This document shows, piece by piece, positions 10,744 to 22,439 of a stretch of DNA of 64,000 nt. The DNA comes from Apricaphanius iberus (taxonomy: Eukaryota; Chordata; Actinopteri; Cyprinodontiformes; Aphaniidae). A model generated the notes under the pieces. It was not told where the DNA came from and searched no databases. It saw only the letters and a list, made by a program, of their open reading frames with translations. Position numbers and translations under genes: made by a program. The first letter of the stretch is position 1. The number at the start of each line of letters is the position of its first letter. The stretch is from NCBI GenBank assembly GCA_028564705.1, contig JAPXFQ010000127.1:372001-436000 (forward strand), read 5' to 3'.

Positions 10744-12416
10744 CTGAATCAAAACAGCAAACACACAGTATGAATAAGTGGCACAAACTAAAATATGACA
10801 TTCTTAATCTTAACAAAACTTTTAATAAGGCTCCAATTATGTATGTCATATTGAGCAGAGGATTTCTTTGTGTGATTATAGATTGGTGTGACAATAACTC
10901 AATTATTTATTAAACTACAGACTTTGGCTCAAAAAGACCTTTTATAAGCTACTCCAGGTTGAGGTTTCAGTAATGTACAATGATAAAATAAAAAACATAA
11001 TCAGGGTTTGTTATCATTTTGTTCCTTCTTCCTTCCAAAAACATAACCAGCCTTTATTGTTGTAAGTTTAGTTCGACAAAACCATGCTTGATTCAACTAA
11101 ATAAGGGTAGATTGCTTATATCATGTAACAATCTGTTATATAAAGTTGTCAAGTACAAAATTACAGAAAAGCCACTGATTTAATATGCCAGCACCTGCTC
11201 AATTAAGTTACTCATGCTAGGGACATCATCATAACTTATAGCTTGATGTTCAGGATTTAACTAGGGTTTTTAATTCGAAAATGAATGCAAGTTGTGTGCC
11301 AATTGTATTTAAAACAAAATCCTTAATTACACTTTTATACAGTAATATATAACATTTATTTTTATCTGAATAAAAGGCTTACAGCCTACAGCATGTCACC
11401 GACCATAACCATTACAATGGTAGCACTTTTAAAGACTTTTGATCAATTTATGACATTTGAACAATACTATCACAATTGTATGGCAGCTTTTTTGCGATTT
11501 CCAGCGCTATAACGCTGCAACTCTTGATTACAAACCCATACACATGATCATGGTTGTGTTTAAAGAAAATTATAATGCTTTGATAAAACAATCAGACAGC
11601 TTATTATAACGTGTTATGATCCAATGGAAGCGGAACGTGCAAGGGGGGTGGGGGGAGATAACTAGGCCATGCACACTTTAATTTTCGCAACTGGGATTAG
11701 CTCATCGTCGGTTTATACTTTGTCCTGTTTACTAATAAAGGCGAAGGTTATAAACAGTTTCATTACGAGTTCTGGCGTTTATTTGCCAAGTGATCGATTC
11801 TTAAAATAAGTTAAAAGTAAGGTAGCGGATGACGTGTATCCTATATTTTCTGGCCAACCACCGCAAAGACCACACATCCCAAAACAGGCCGAATTTAAGC
11901 ACTATCTGAACCACAAAACACGACGGGAATCTGATAAAGTACTGTTTGCTCTCACTGAAGCTAAGCTAAAATCCACCCTTTATTGTTTACAAACAAAACA
12001 CTTGCTAACGGAATCAATTAGATGTGTTAGCACGCTAACATGTTAGCGTTGCAGGACAACAATCTCCGCTTCAGAACGCCATTATGGATGATAGCATGCT
12101 TCACTTATATGGTCAAAGAATGTACCGAAAGTAAATAGCTGCTACAAATCTTACAATTACTCGTTGCGTTAAAGTTACTGTGAGCCGTAAAATAAAAACA
12201 TGTTTATTATGTAGCCTGTATTTTTGAGTTAAACTTTGAGCTAAATATCTGAAACAGCGCCAGCTAGGTAGCTTTAGCACAGGCCTTGGCTATCAAGTTT
12301 GTTTGTAGCCTGAATATTGATACGGGGTCGTTAGAAGATCCCGATCACATGCATGTTTTCATAGGCTTGTGTACTGGTTGTTGTGAATGACTGGATTGTG
12401 TGTAGCAGACTCTCAC
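10744..12416 (-). other. PHF3 5' intron
   Basis: AT-rich sequence without a supported exon or recognised repeat. It lies between the first coding exon and a likely 5' UTR exon. Confidence 0.4.
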
Positions 12417-12650
12417 CTCTCTCTAGCTGTAATAACGTTGCCCACTCGTATAAGGTTACATTATAGCACAGCTGCACCCAGTAACTTCCTCTAACGGAGC
12501 CGTCATTCGTCCCGCTGCTGCAAAGCTCCTGACAGGCGACTACAGTGGTCACGTGGTTTCTGTTTACGGACAGCAAAACAGCCCGTTTTCCAAATGTGAC
12601 AGACATGCTTGTTTTACTCTGCAACACCACTGCATTCTGGGTCAAAGTAA
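12417..12650 (-). other. phf3: Possible PHF3 5' UTR exon
   Basis: The first coding exon has a clear acceptor 16 bases upstream of its ATG, so a non-coding upstream exon must exist. A good donor (GAGAG then GTGAGAG) lies at 12417/12416 on the minus strand. The 230 bases upstream are less AT-rich than their surroundings. The 5' end is a guess. Confidence 0.35.
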
Positions 12651-13937
12651 ATATAATGTCAGTATAGCGGGTCTACAAATCAGGATGACAAACTGAGGAC
12701 TTTATTTATTCGAATTAGATCTTTGAGCATGCGCTCAAAATCTTCAGCAAAACACTCCATACAGATGGGTCACCATTAGCTACCCTATGTGAAATACAAA
12801 TGGGTTTTAACACTTGATCAACATAAAAGTAAAAAAAGAAAAATTAGGCTTTAACAGCTAACAAAGAAATGATCAAAATTTACTTTTAATGTGCCCATCT
12901 GCTCTTCTCCCAGTTAAATTGACATTAAACTGAATAAAGTTGACTCTTCTGAGACAATTTTGGTCTTCAGTCTCTTCTCTGGATAAAGTTGTTTGTTCAT
13001 GTACCAATGTTCTTCTTGTGGTCTTTATTCCAAATAATATTACCCGATTTCACATCCTCATCTATAAATTCTACTTGTTTGACATCAGCTTGCCTCTCTG
13101 GAAACATAACTTTCTGCATGAGCTGATCATTAGGTCTGAACTCATTAAGTAAATGGCCTGTACTTGAATAGCACTTCACTTAGTCCCATTATTCTCCAAC
13201 TGTAGTACGTGTACCACCAGTGGTACGCATGCTCTCCCTAGTGGTACTTGGAAGAAAGTTCTAAATATTATTTGAAATTAAAATACATTCAAAAATGACC
13301 ATTCACACACAGTATGGCTGTGGCTGGCAACAATTACCAATAAATGATCATTTTTTTGGAGTAAAAAAAAGCCTATTTTGTTAATTGCCTATAGTTAAAA
13401 GGCTAAACCTTCTCTACGTTATGTTTAGGTTGATCATGATTGTGGTACTTTGGCAGATTGACGTTTTCTCAAGTGGTACCCACTGTAAAAAGCTTGGGAA
13501 TACTGACCTAGTCCATACAGACCCCAAAGCACTTCACAGTAAATTCGGTCATTCACCCGTTCAGGCACATTCACACTGGTTATGGCAAGCTATCAAAGTA
13601 ACCTCCAGAAAACCCTCAGGTAGAAATAAAATTTATTTATATATTTTTAAAATATTTTTGTTTCAGTAAGACAAACATTATGTTTTTTAAAAGATGTTTC
13701 TCATACAGTTTTGACTACATTTCAGTCTCTAAATGTTTCAGGTTTTTGAGTTCAGCTCATAAAAAAATGGGAGCAAAAACAAAAAGTGTTGCATTTATAT
13801 ATTTTTTCAGTGTATATATATAAAACACATATCAAGCTAACAACACATTAGCCAGTAATTCACATGCACAATACCTTACAATTATATTTATGAGAAGAAA
13901 GCAACCCAACAAACAAAACAACTGTAAAGTATCTTAT
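12651..13937. other. Spacer between PHF3 and ASRGL1
   Basis: About 1.3 kb between the start region of PHF3 and the 3' end of ASRGL1; both are transcribed leftward. It holds a hAT-like miniature element at about 13188-13505 and AT-rich sequence. No gene is supported. Confidence 0.5.
13188..13505. mobile_element. Probable hAT-type miniature element
   Basis: The left end reads TATTCTCCAACTGTAG and the reversed right end TATTCCCAAGCTTTTTAC, which look like the 'TTCCCAAACTTTTT' termini of fish hAT elements. GTGGTAC or its complement occurs several times inside. The ends match only in part and I saw no 8-bp target duplication. Confidence 0.4.
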
Positions 13938-13948
13938 TTTATTTTATT
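13938..13948 (-). terminator. Candidate poly(A) signals for ASRGL1
   Basis: Two overlapping AATAAA hexamers lie on the minus strand, about 150 nt downstream of the ASRGL1 stop codon. The spacing suits a short 3' UTR. No cleavage site can be proven from the sequence. Confidence 0.4.
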
Positions 13949-14097
13949 TTACAAAGAAACAAAGTTAATTATAGTCCAACTAAGTATAATTAATGTTCAC
14001 CTACATGCACCAAAAAAAGGAAAAACACTTAAAAAAAGATAACAAACCACTTTTAAAATGCATGTAATTTACTAATTAAAAGGATAAAAAAAAACTT

Positions 14098-14306
14098 TTA
14101 CTGTGACAGTTTCTCTTTCAGCCTTTCTTTTGGGTTTATTCCAAACCACAGCACATCGTCCTCTGCAGCAGCCCAAGCCATCCGCTCCGTGGTGAATGTT
14201 GCAGCCCACTGCCGTGACGGAGAAACTACAATTGCGCCACCTGCTCCTTGGACACGATCACCCATGTGCTGCAGGGACAACTGTGAGGCATCTGCTACGG
14301 ATTTTC
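14098..14306 (-). CDS. asrgl1: ASRGL1 last coding exon
   Basis: Length 209 nt including the TAA stop at 14100-14098. It encodes the C-terminal part of the beta chain with [18 protein letters not shown]. The acceptor is GCTGTCAG. Confidence 0.94.
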
Positions 14307-17300
14307 CTGACAGCAGAAAGGAAAAGAAAGCAAACCAAACCTGTTTCTCGAATAATCGTGTAGTCATTACAGTTCATTAAAAATTACATGATGAAATTTA
14401 CATTTAAAAAGGACTGGCAAAATTCAAACTCTCACGTGAAAAAAGACTGTCAACAAACTGAAAATAACAGCAAAGAAGAGTAAAACTTTAAATTGCATGC
14501 TTTCTTTAACTACAAAAAAGGACACAAATTCATAAAACTTATATCTTGATTATGCAAAAATGATTGATTACAGGCAAAAACCTACTTTGTGTGGCCTGTG
14601 TTTTTGTATCGCAATACTGGGAGTTACTTTACCTTGTTCAACATGTGAAAGGATGAGTCTGGCCAGAGTCACTTTAAGAATAGATTCTCCATGTCCAGTA
14701 CATGATACAGCACCACTTAGGTTGTCTGCATATCCTCCACAGCCTTATTTACAAAGACAAACCATGAAGAAAAAACTTAAAATTTTGTTTCCCCAAAATT
14801 AAAAATCTCCTGAGAAATTTGGAGGCTGTCAAATTTTGATCAAGACTTAGGATCTGTTTCTTTGTTTGGGCTATGCTTCCGTAATACATAATAGTAGAAG
14901 TTTGCTGACACACGATATAAAATGTGAACATTTTATAGGTTCAATTTCCATATTATTAAAGAATTTTGGTATTACAAGTGTTAAATCTAAACTCTGTAAA
15001 ATAATGAAAAGTTCAATAAAATAAGTATGTGTATGTGGAAATTTAAATTACATCATACCGATTACAGGAGAATCTCCAACTCTGCCAACCATTTTATTCC
15101 TGATGCCACCAGTTGATGTTGCACATGCAACATTCCCAGCACAGTCCACAGCTACTGCCCCAACAGTATCATGGGCCCTAGGATGAGAAAAGTTTCTATT
15201 AACTTAAAAAGAAACTGCATTCTCATCAAACCTACACACAGCAAATTCTGGAGCTGTGTACTGGGTTCAAGGGAAAATTTCATGTTGGCACAAAAGCTGC
15301 ACAACATATGAAGTTGCAACAGTCATCGCAACATCGCTGTGGGCAATAGTATGATTGTAAAGAGCTGTTTTAATGCAATATTTGCAAAACTATTTAATTT
15401 CAGGTGCAGCGTATTGAAACTCCACATTTGCGTTAAATATTTGCTCACAAAATTGAACTTTCACAGTCCTTTATTCGTTGAACTGGTATGGATTTTTGTT
15501 GCCAAAATCCAAAAGTTTAGTAAAAGTCATGAAGACAGACCTGATAAAAAAACAAAAACAAAAAACAAAACAAAAACAGACAACAGTAGGAGGTGTTGAA
15601 CATTATCTAATTCTTCATTGAACCATCTAACAGAAATATCTTAATGTAATGTTTTTGTAAAATTGTGCAGCCCTAGTTGGGCTCTAAGTCCTCTAAATTC
15701 TAACTAACCTGTATAAAAAGGTAATTGTATCTGGTATATATATTATGTAACATTAAATAAGCATAAAAAGTAGGGATGCACCAATACCGATACTGGTATC
15801 GGTGCTGATTCCGTTCTTATGTACTTTATCGGTATCGGTTACAGTTAACCGATACCATGAACAGATACTTAAAATGTGTTAAATGTGCAATAAATTCACA
15901 CACACACAAAAAAATCTTTTTTCACTTAATATTTTAGTGTTATGGTGATTTCATATTTTAAATCTGTTAATTTTACTTAGTTATGTTTAGTTAGTCAAGT
16001 CTGGTGCCTTTAGTGTCTTCAAGAAAGGTATAAGGTGGAAGGTATAAAGTTGATTAATTCAGCAGTAGTATTGGATCGATATCGGTATCGACAGATACAC
16101 ATAGCCCAGGCATCGGTAGCGGAACTGAAAAAGTCGGATCGGTGCACCACTAATAAAAAGCTAATTATTAATGTCTAATTAAATGGCCAAACAAGATCTT
16201 AACTTATAGTTTGGTATTAAGGACTTTTGGGTTTACTGTAAACAGAATAGACATTAATCATAAAGGACGTCCATGTAAACAAAAGTTATACTGAACAATA
16301 GTCCATCAGAAAATGGAATACCACTTAGTGTTGAATTCTTCCATTACTCCAGCGACGTATTTCTTGTGCTTCTCCCATTCCCTCCTCTCATATTCTGTCA
16401 CTAGTTTATCAGTGGGGACAGTGTTGACGCCAATGCTCTCCGCAAACTGATTCGCACCGTTCCCTGTCAGCATTACGTGGGACGTCTGAAAATTTTCACA
16501 GCAGAAAACATAAAAAAGTAACTTTTATTACTGTTACAGTATTACTGTAAAACACCTCAACAGAATTGCAAATTTCGCAAGGGGAGGGAGTGTGATTCTA
16601 GGTGATGTTGTCCAGGGCTTCAGCACTTTTTGCGGTTTCCAAATTAGCAAATTACTTTCAGGATAACGATCAGAAATAGGGATTTGGCAATCTTAAAGTA
16701 GCAAGACAGCAATAAATAAGAAATCTCACATATGTTTGGAAAACTGGGGCAACATCCTAAAGCTACGCCTAGTCATGAAAACTTGCCCGACAGCAGTTCC
16801 TGGTGGCCATGCATTGGCTGGAGGGATTTGACCAGGCTTGGTATGAAAAGGCATTGGCAAGATCCCTTCCACATGAAACTTGGATGTTGTGGGAGTCTTA
16901 TGACAGTCAAAGCCAGGGTAAGAGCATGGCAATTTTGATCACAACAGTTTGGCTATAGGAACATGGAAAGGCCAACTCACTGGTGGAAGAAGACCTAGAA
17001 CTTGTGTGTGAGGTTAGGCAATACCAACTAGATAATATATGAATTCACTTTAACACATACTCTTAAACTCAACTCCTGGATAGGGGCAGGGCAACTTCCG
17101 GCATCATTCAGGTCTGGGCATACTCATAAACTCCTGGATAAGTGCCTCGGCGTGAGAGTTTTCACTAGTGGGTGAGAGGGTTGTCTCTTTGCAGCTTTGA
17201 GTTGTAATAGGAGACATTCTGATTGTTTGTGTTTATGCACCAAACAGCAGTTTACTCAGCCTTCCTGTAGTCTGTGGATGGTGTTCTGCCAGGATTGCTA

Positions 17301-20219
17301 TTTGGTGATTTCCTTATGCGCCTAATGGATTTCAATGTCAAGGTGGGGAATGATGGACTCACATGGGGCATTGTGACCAGATCTCTATTCAGAGGAATAT
17401 TTTACTGTTTGATTTCTCGCCAAGTTAACAGTTCTACACTCATGTAGAACTTTTAAAATATGACAACTTGGTAGTGAGATGGATTTTGGAGTTTTCTCAA
17501 GGCATTCAGCTTCCCAAGGTGCCGCCCTCTGGACAGAAACCTAGAGCAAACTCTGAACTTGCTCAAGGGAACTATATATCCCTTCTGTACAGGGAATGCC
17601 TTAGGACCTACCAGTATGAAAGTTGCTGCACTTATATAAGTGTGAGACTTGTCCTCTGTTATTGCAAACTAAAATTCAGTAAACTTTTTATGCTTTTTAG
17701 GTGTTAATGTGTAATAGGAAAACATATTGAAAAAAGAACGTAACATTTAGTAATACTAATGGCAATTAAACCAACATGTCACTTGTGCTTTAGTTGTCTA
17801 AGAGATAGAAAGATAATAAAAAAGAAAATAAACAATAACATTTGAATAACAGACCTTCTCCATGACTGCCCTCGCCAGTGACACAGGGTTAGCAATGTTT
17901 TTGACACAAGACACTGCACCACTGGCAAGTGTCCTTCCATCCACAATAATGGCATCCAGCTCCACTTCTCCATCAATATTTAGTGTTGCTCCATGCCCTA
18001 AAGGGAAATATTTGAATTATGTATGTTATATGTATATTATTCAAAAACTGAAATACATATTCATTCATTCATTTATAAATGTAAGGCCCATTGAGGCACA
18101 AGGTCTCATTTTCAAGAGAAGGCATCCATCCATCCATCCATATCCTTGTAGGCTCATGGGGGAACAGGTGTTTATTTCCAGCAGTTACTGGGCAAACCTG
18201 GACAGGTTACCTGTCCTATCTAGACCTATTAAACCATCAGGCAATATAAAGTAAAATTCACTGTAAACTAACAAAATCAAATGTTATGAAACTGAATAAG
18301 CAAGATTCTGCTGTGTTTATCTGATAGAGAACACAACAGGAATACAGATTTTTCTTGAAATGAAACAGGGACAACTATTTCTGAAAAAAAACAAACTGTA
18401 AAATAGATTTTAAACCAGACAGGACTTGTATCTAAATGTGCCAATATCTGTTTGAAAAATAAAGACAAAACATGTTTTTATTTGTAATTTTATCCAAAGT
18501 AAAGGTCTCAGTTCAATATAAAGTGTATGTTGACCCTGAGGTTTCTGTTTGATTTTGGTTTAAGCTGTCTGAAATCAAATCAAACTTTATTTATAGAGCG
18601 CTTTTCATAGGACATGGTAATTCAATGTGCTTTACAGATTTAACTGACCCGCCCGCCCCCGAATTAAAAACATACACAGTTATACCCCCCTCCTCTCATT
18701 AGATCTCATGTACACACATACACTTAAAAGCAATAGTACACAAAAGCAGCATCGGGCTGAGTACAGATGAGCCTTGTAAGGAAACGCCATCATGGGAGCC
18801 ATCCACATCGGCAGCAGAAGATCAACAGCAGCAGCCGAGGCACCGGCCCAGGGCACCCAGAGGAGGGAGGGCTGGTACCCCCACCACCGTCCAAGCACTA
18901 TCTGGAGAGCACCCCAGCAGCCACAGTAGACCTCCGCTCCCGAGGCGGAGGGCTGTCTCAGAGGAAACACTGGATGGAAGATTAAAAGAAGTTAAGATAT
19001 TAAAATACACAGTAGAAAAATAGATTAAATAGTAAAATACTGATAACATTTTAAGACTGATAAATATTAGAATTATTTAGTATAAAATATTGATAAAATG
19101 TAATCAAATAAAACATGCAGAGCAATCAAAAATATATAAATAAATAATAATCAGTTAAAAGCACTGCTAAAAAGGTGAGTCTTGAAAACTGCTCTTGCTT
19201 TTGAAAACATGAACGTTCTCTGAGGCCCTGAGGTCCTCCGGCAGCCTTTTCCAGAGGTGAGGGCCATAATAATTAAAAGACACATCACCATGAGTGCGTG
19301 ACTGACTTTAGGAATAACAAGGAGAGTACTGCCAGAGGTTCATATGGTAGAAGCAGATCTGAGAGATAAGAAGGCCCAAGACCATTAAGAGTCCATTAAA
19401 AGACCATTAAAAGAACCTTAAAATCAATCCTGAAACACACGGGGAGCTAATGCAGGGATTTTAAAACCGGTGTAATGTGCTCCCACTCGTGGTCTTTGTC
19501 AGGACACGTGCTGGTGAATTTTGTAGAAGGTGTAGACCTGAGGTAGTCTTTTTGGGAAGCCCAGAAAGCAGGGCATTACAGTAATCGATTCTGCTGGTAA
19601 TAAAACATGCATTAGTGTCTCGGTATTGGCCCAAGAGAGAATCGGGTGAACTCTGGCGATGTTCTTCAGGTGATAAAAACCTATTTTGGTAATGTTTTTA
19701 ATGTGAGGGATAAAAGTCAGCTCAGGACCGATGACTAAAACTTCAGTTTTGTCATGGTTGAGCTGGAGAAATCATGTACTATTAAAGGAAAAGTTTGAAA
19801 ATGAATCCCATAAAAAGACCATCAAGCACAGGATAAGGAACATTATAAATAAAATTAATCAAGCTCAAATCGATATTAGCATCAACACCAGCAGATGGAG
19901 ACAGTGTTCTGAAAGATGTGGATTTTATAATGTAGTAAATGGGTACTGTTAGTTGTTACATACATAACATTTAATTTTGCAGTTTAGAGTGCATTTAATT
20001 CATTCAAAGCAGTGACAAATGATTTTATACACCTGCATTAAAAATAGGGTTTTCTTCCAAAGCCCTCACAGCAGCCTCAACGGCATCCAGGGCACTTCCC
20101 CCTCTTTTGAGCACTGAAGATCCGTGGCGTGCGGCAGCTTTTACTCCATCAACAGAGGCTGGGGCCATCTCATCTGGTATGGCCCAGGCCCCACCATGAA
20201 CAACCAACACTGCTGACAT
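14098..20219 (-). CDS. asrgl1: Isoaspartyl peptidase/L-asparaginase (ASRGL1)
   Basis: This enzyme is an N-terminal nucleophile hydrolase that cleaves L-asparagine and beta-aspartyl dipeptides after splitting itself into alpha and beta chains. Six minus-strand coding exons join in phase: 20219-20033, 17997-17855, 16485-16322, 15177-15059, 14743-14633 and 14306-14098. The product is 310 residues, against 308 in human. It starts [10 protein letters not shown], with the family's HGG near the N terminus. The catalytic threonine is T169 in [10 protein letters not shown], where the alpha and beta chains separate. TSTGG, GRVGDSP (R197, D200) and TGHGE (T220-E224) form the substrate pocket. The residue before T169 is Asp, as in glycosylasparaginase, whereas human ASRGL1 has Gly. 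The ATG at 20219 was chosen because it lies 10 bases after an acceptor and matches the family start. The gene appears intact. Confidence 0.95.
14307..14632 (-). other. ASRGL1 last intron
   Basis: A 326-nt AT-rich intron. Nothing else is seen in it. Confidence 0.8.
14633..14743 (-). CDS. asrgl1: ASRGL1 coding exon 5
   Basis: Length 111 nt (2 + 36 + 1). It encodes [20 protein letters not shown] followed by [10 protein letters not shown], containing the TGHGE pocket. Confidence 0.94.
14744..15058 (-). other. ASRGL1 intron 4
   Basis: A 315-nt AT-rich intron. Nothing else is seen in it. Confidence 0.8.
15059..15177 (-). CDS. asrgl1: ASRGL1 coding exon 4, catalytic threonine
   Basis: Length 119 nt (1 + 39 + 1). 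It encodes [15 protein letters not shown], with nucleophile T169, then [19 protein letters not shown]. The splice borders are canonical. Confidence 0.95.
15178..16321 (-). other. ASRGL1 intron 3 with a miniature hAT element
   Basis: About 1.14 kb. The main content is the hAT element at 15771-16152; the rest is AT-rich without recognisable features. Confidence 0.8.
15771..16152. mobile_element. Miniature hAT element with intact 8-bp target duplication
   Basis: A 382-bp element starts TAGGGATGCACCAATACCGA and ends with the near-complement of TAGTGGTGCACCGATCCGAC. It is flanked on both sides by the same 8 bases, ATAAAAAG (15763-15770 and 16153-16160), the hAT superfamily signature. The interior is rich in ATCGGTATCGG-like repeats and has no ORF, so it is non-autonomous. 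Confidence 0.88.
16322..16485 (-). CDS. asrgl1: ASRGL1 coding exon 3
   Basis: Length 164 nt (54 codons + 2). It encodes the end of the alpha chain and the variable linker before the cleavage site. The donor GTATTC at 16321 is chosen by phase; it gives Trp165 across the junction. Confidence 0.9.
16486..17854 (-). other. ASRGL1 intron 2 with an RTE remnant
   Basis: About 1.37 kb. Its middle carries a decayed Rex3/RTE endonuclease segment (16930-17440). The rest shows no gene. Confidence 0.7.
16930..17440 (+). mobile_element. Rex3/RTE-like retrotransposon remnant, endonuclease part
   Basis: Plus-strand frames, broken by shifts, contain [11 protein letters not shown], a [13 protein letters not shown] segment and [13 protein letters not shown]. 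These match the start and the APE-type endonuclease landmarks (YAPNSS, GDFNAHVGND) of fish RTE/Rex3 ORFs. Frames are heavily damaged. It is the upstream part of the same retrotransposon type seen at 60190-61628, though a separate copy. Confidence 0.5.
17855..17997 (-). CDS. asrgl1: ASRGL1 coding exon 2
   Basis: Length 143 nt (2 + 47 codons). It encodes [16 protein letters not shown] and [20 protein letters not shown], alpha-chain core sequence close to human ASRGL1. Confidence 0.95.
18120..18225 (-). mobile_element. SINE/LINE 3'-tail fragment with (CATC)n
   Basis: A run of CATC repeats is followed by GGCTCATGGGGGAACAGG and a CTGGACAGGTTACCTGTCC-like segment, a common fish retroposon tail in reverse orientation. 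It is a short, diverged fragment. Confidence 0.4.
18575..19790 (-). mobile_element. L2-like LINE 3' part, 5' truncated
   Basis: Reading leftward, frames give [20 protein letters not shown], a thumb-region motif of L2-type reverse transcriptases. These are followed by pieces of the ORF end and a 3' UTR finishing at the CTTTATTTATAGAGCGCTTTT-type tail at about 18580-18610. The 3' UTR contains a GC-rich block (18792-18932) that recurs at 27985-28135. All frames are broken. Confidence 0.6.
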
Positions 20220-20229
20220 CTTTAGGCTC
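20033..20229 (-). CDS. asrgl1: ASRGL1 first coding exon
   Basis: Coding is 20219-20033 (62 codons + 1), with ten bases of 5' UTR after the acceptor TCCTACAG. It encodes the N-terminal strand with [19 protein letters not shown] and ENPIFNAG, the start of the alpha chain. Confidence 0.95.
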
Positions 20230-22030
20230 CTGTAGGAAAACATTATCAAATGTAATAAAGACAGACAAGAAAGTCAAAATTGTCCTATTACATTTGCCTG
20301 GCATCTACTGACATGTTATGTTACATTTAATATAGCTGTTTCTAAAGCAATACAAAGAGAGAAATGGTTAAACAGTACTTGTACAAAGACAAACTTTTAC
20401 TTGTCTCATTTGCACCCTTGACGGGCTACAATAAACTACATTTTTAGTTACTGATACGAATAAGAACATTGAACTTTGAACTGAAGGCAAGTAATTTATC
20501 AACAGATACACCTGTGCTCCTACAAGTTTCACATATCATGTCCTGCAAAACAGCAGCCTAAATATGTTTAGTTTGGGTTTACGTATTATTACTACTAGAA
20601 GAAGGAGTTTAATAAATAAAGTAACTCGTTTGAGTCAAGAGGAAACAATGCACAAGCAGCCTAAACTATTTAACTGAACAATTACTGTGAGTGCCAGTAG
20701 CAAGACAATTTGGGGAGTCAATCTATTTTTCAAGATAATAAGAGCAGACCTAAAAAATACATGCCTGTATTCCATTAATACTCTGACATCTGTTTTGATT
20801 ACAATACACAAAAGCCAAGCCAACTGTTTATTGTTCTCGAATCAAACACACCAATATTTGCAGTGAGACACTTTTCCCAAACAAAGCCTTATTCAATTCG
20901 AACAGATCTACGCAGTGTACCACATTTAGAACAGATTTCATCCAGTTGATATTTAAATAGTTATTAAAAATGTGATATATTAATGGACTTTGGAACAAAC
21001 TAAACGTGACTATGATCATTTTAATAATTCAAGACAAAATATGCATTTCTATTATTAACAGAAAAACAAAGCAGAGACTTACAAATATTCTGTTAATACC
21101 TTTATCCAAATAGATTATTGATAACAATCAATACAATATTTGTGTTTGTTATGCCACCCCGAGTTTGAGTAAGTGAGGTAACTCATCTCCCATTACAATA
21201 ATAATAATAATTTTAAAAATAAGAGCCTTGATAATCATATGTATGAGTTTTTACACAAATTATAGCATATTTATCATCTCTGTCTTTGTGATAGTGTGAA
21301 TGTACAGCAACCAGTTAGACCTACCAAATAAATTCCTCAGATGTTCTACAATAAGTTGACGGCTCTTTCAGGAAAACAAAGAGATTGAAGTTAGGATAAG
21401 ACTCATACTTCCTATTTAGCATTTCAGTAAAGTGAAACCTCTATTATTTAAACAGCAGCGAAACGAGTCTAAAATTCGTATACAAACTATTATGGCAACA
21501 AAATCCGCTTGTTAACTTTATTTAGCAAAAGTTTCACTTTAACAAAAGATTTACACACTAATCTATTTTTTGGAATGTAAGAAACTCTGAAAAGACAATG
21601 TAAACATGAATAATTAACATTAATTAATCAGCGTCGGGTATAGAATGAGCTGAGGAGGAGGTACGTAAAATAAACTGCAGGTTTAATGACCACTAAAATG
21701 GGGCTCAGAAAATCTCCTCCACTTATGACACATCTACTGTAAATGTGCATTCGGGCTACAGATCATGAGATAGCCTACCTGCATGTTTTTTCCCCCCATT
21801 GAAACCTTTCTTTCTCTGTGCAAGCTGCGCCTTCCTTAAATGTGATTTATTTTGAAGTTTTAGTTCTCTTATTCGTGTCTGTACAGTACGTATAGTGAAT
21901 GACATGACGCAGATTAAAGGTTGAGCAGTTTTTTCAAAGTTTTTTTAATAGTCAAAGTTTGTTTATTATTTACTTCGCGCAGTTTGTTATGTCAGTATTT
22001 AGTGACAATAATATTTCAACGTTTTCCTAC
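20230..22030 (-). other. ASRGL1 5' intron
   Basis: About 1.8 kb of AT-rich sequence between the first coding exon and the likely 5' UTR exon. I see no repeat family or exon in it. Confidence 0.6.
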
Positions 22031-22130
22031 CTGCAATGACTTCCAACCTTTCAGAAGAGACGATCTGCAACACACAACAGAGTGGGAGGGAGGGAATGGG
22101 GACCTGTTAAACCACGCGTTCTGCAGCACG
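22031..22130 (-). other. asrgl1: Likely ASRGL1 5' UTR exon
   Basis: A strong donor, CATTGCAG followed by GTAGGA, ends at 22031 on the minus strand and would pair with the acceptor at 20231-20230. The exon is non-coding. Its upstream edge is estimated. Confidence 0.45.
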
Positions 22131-22131
22131 T

Positions 22132-22139
22132 TGACGTAA
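22132..22139. promoter_or_regulatory. CRE/ATF-like site at the ASRGL1 promoter
   Basis: TGACGTAA differs by one base from the cAMP response element TGACGTCA and sits just upstream of the likely ASRGL1 first exon. Its function is inferred from position only. Confidence 0.3.
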
Positions 22140-22439
22140 CATCTTATATAATTAACAAGACTTCCGATTGGGGATAATTTTTAAACTAAATGTGTACTTC
22201 CAGGACCAAACTTAAACTAGGAAAACCTGGAGCAGCAGGCATGGAGTGCTAAAACAGTTTCGTTTGTTTTTATATATGTCCATGTGCTTGACAAGAGAAT
22301 CTGTTCAAGGAGAAACTCATAACTCGGAGCAATGGTCAAGCAAAGAGAGGACCAAGTGACGACTTTAAATAGAAAAAAGAAAAAGTATTAGGCCTATAGA
22401 AATACATTCCAGAAATAAAGGAAAAACGGAAGACAATAA

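Larger units (their letters stand above)
17998..20032 (-). other. ASRGL1 intron 1
   Basis: About 2.03 kb. It contains a CATC-repeat retroposon tail (18120-18225) and an L2-like LINE 3' end (18575-19790). No host exon is seen. Confidence 0.7.

Noticed and set aside
18680..18985. Overlapping frames of up to 96 codons in GC-rich sequence
   Set aside because: They fall in the GC-rich 3' UTR block of an L2-like LINE that recurs at 27985-28135; open frames there follow from low stop-codon density.
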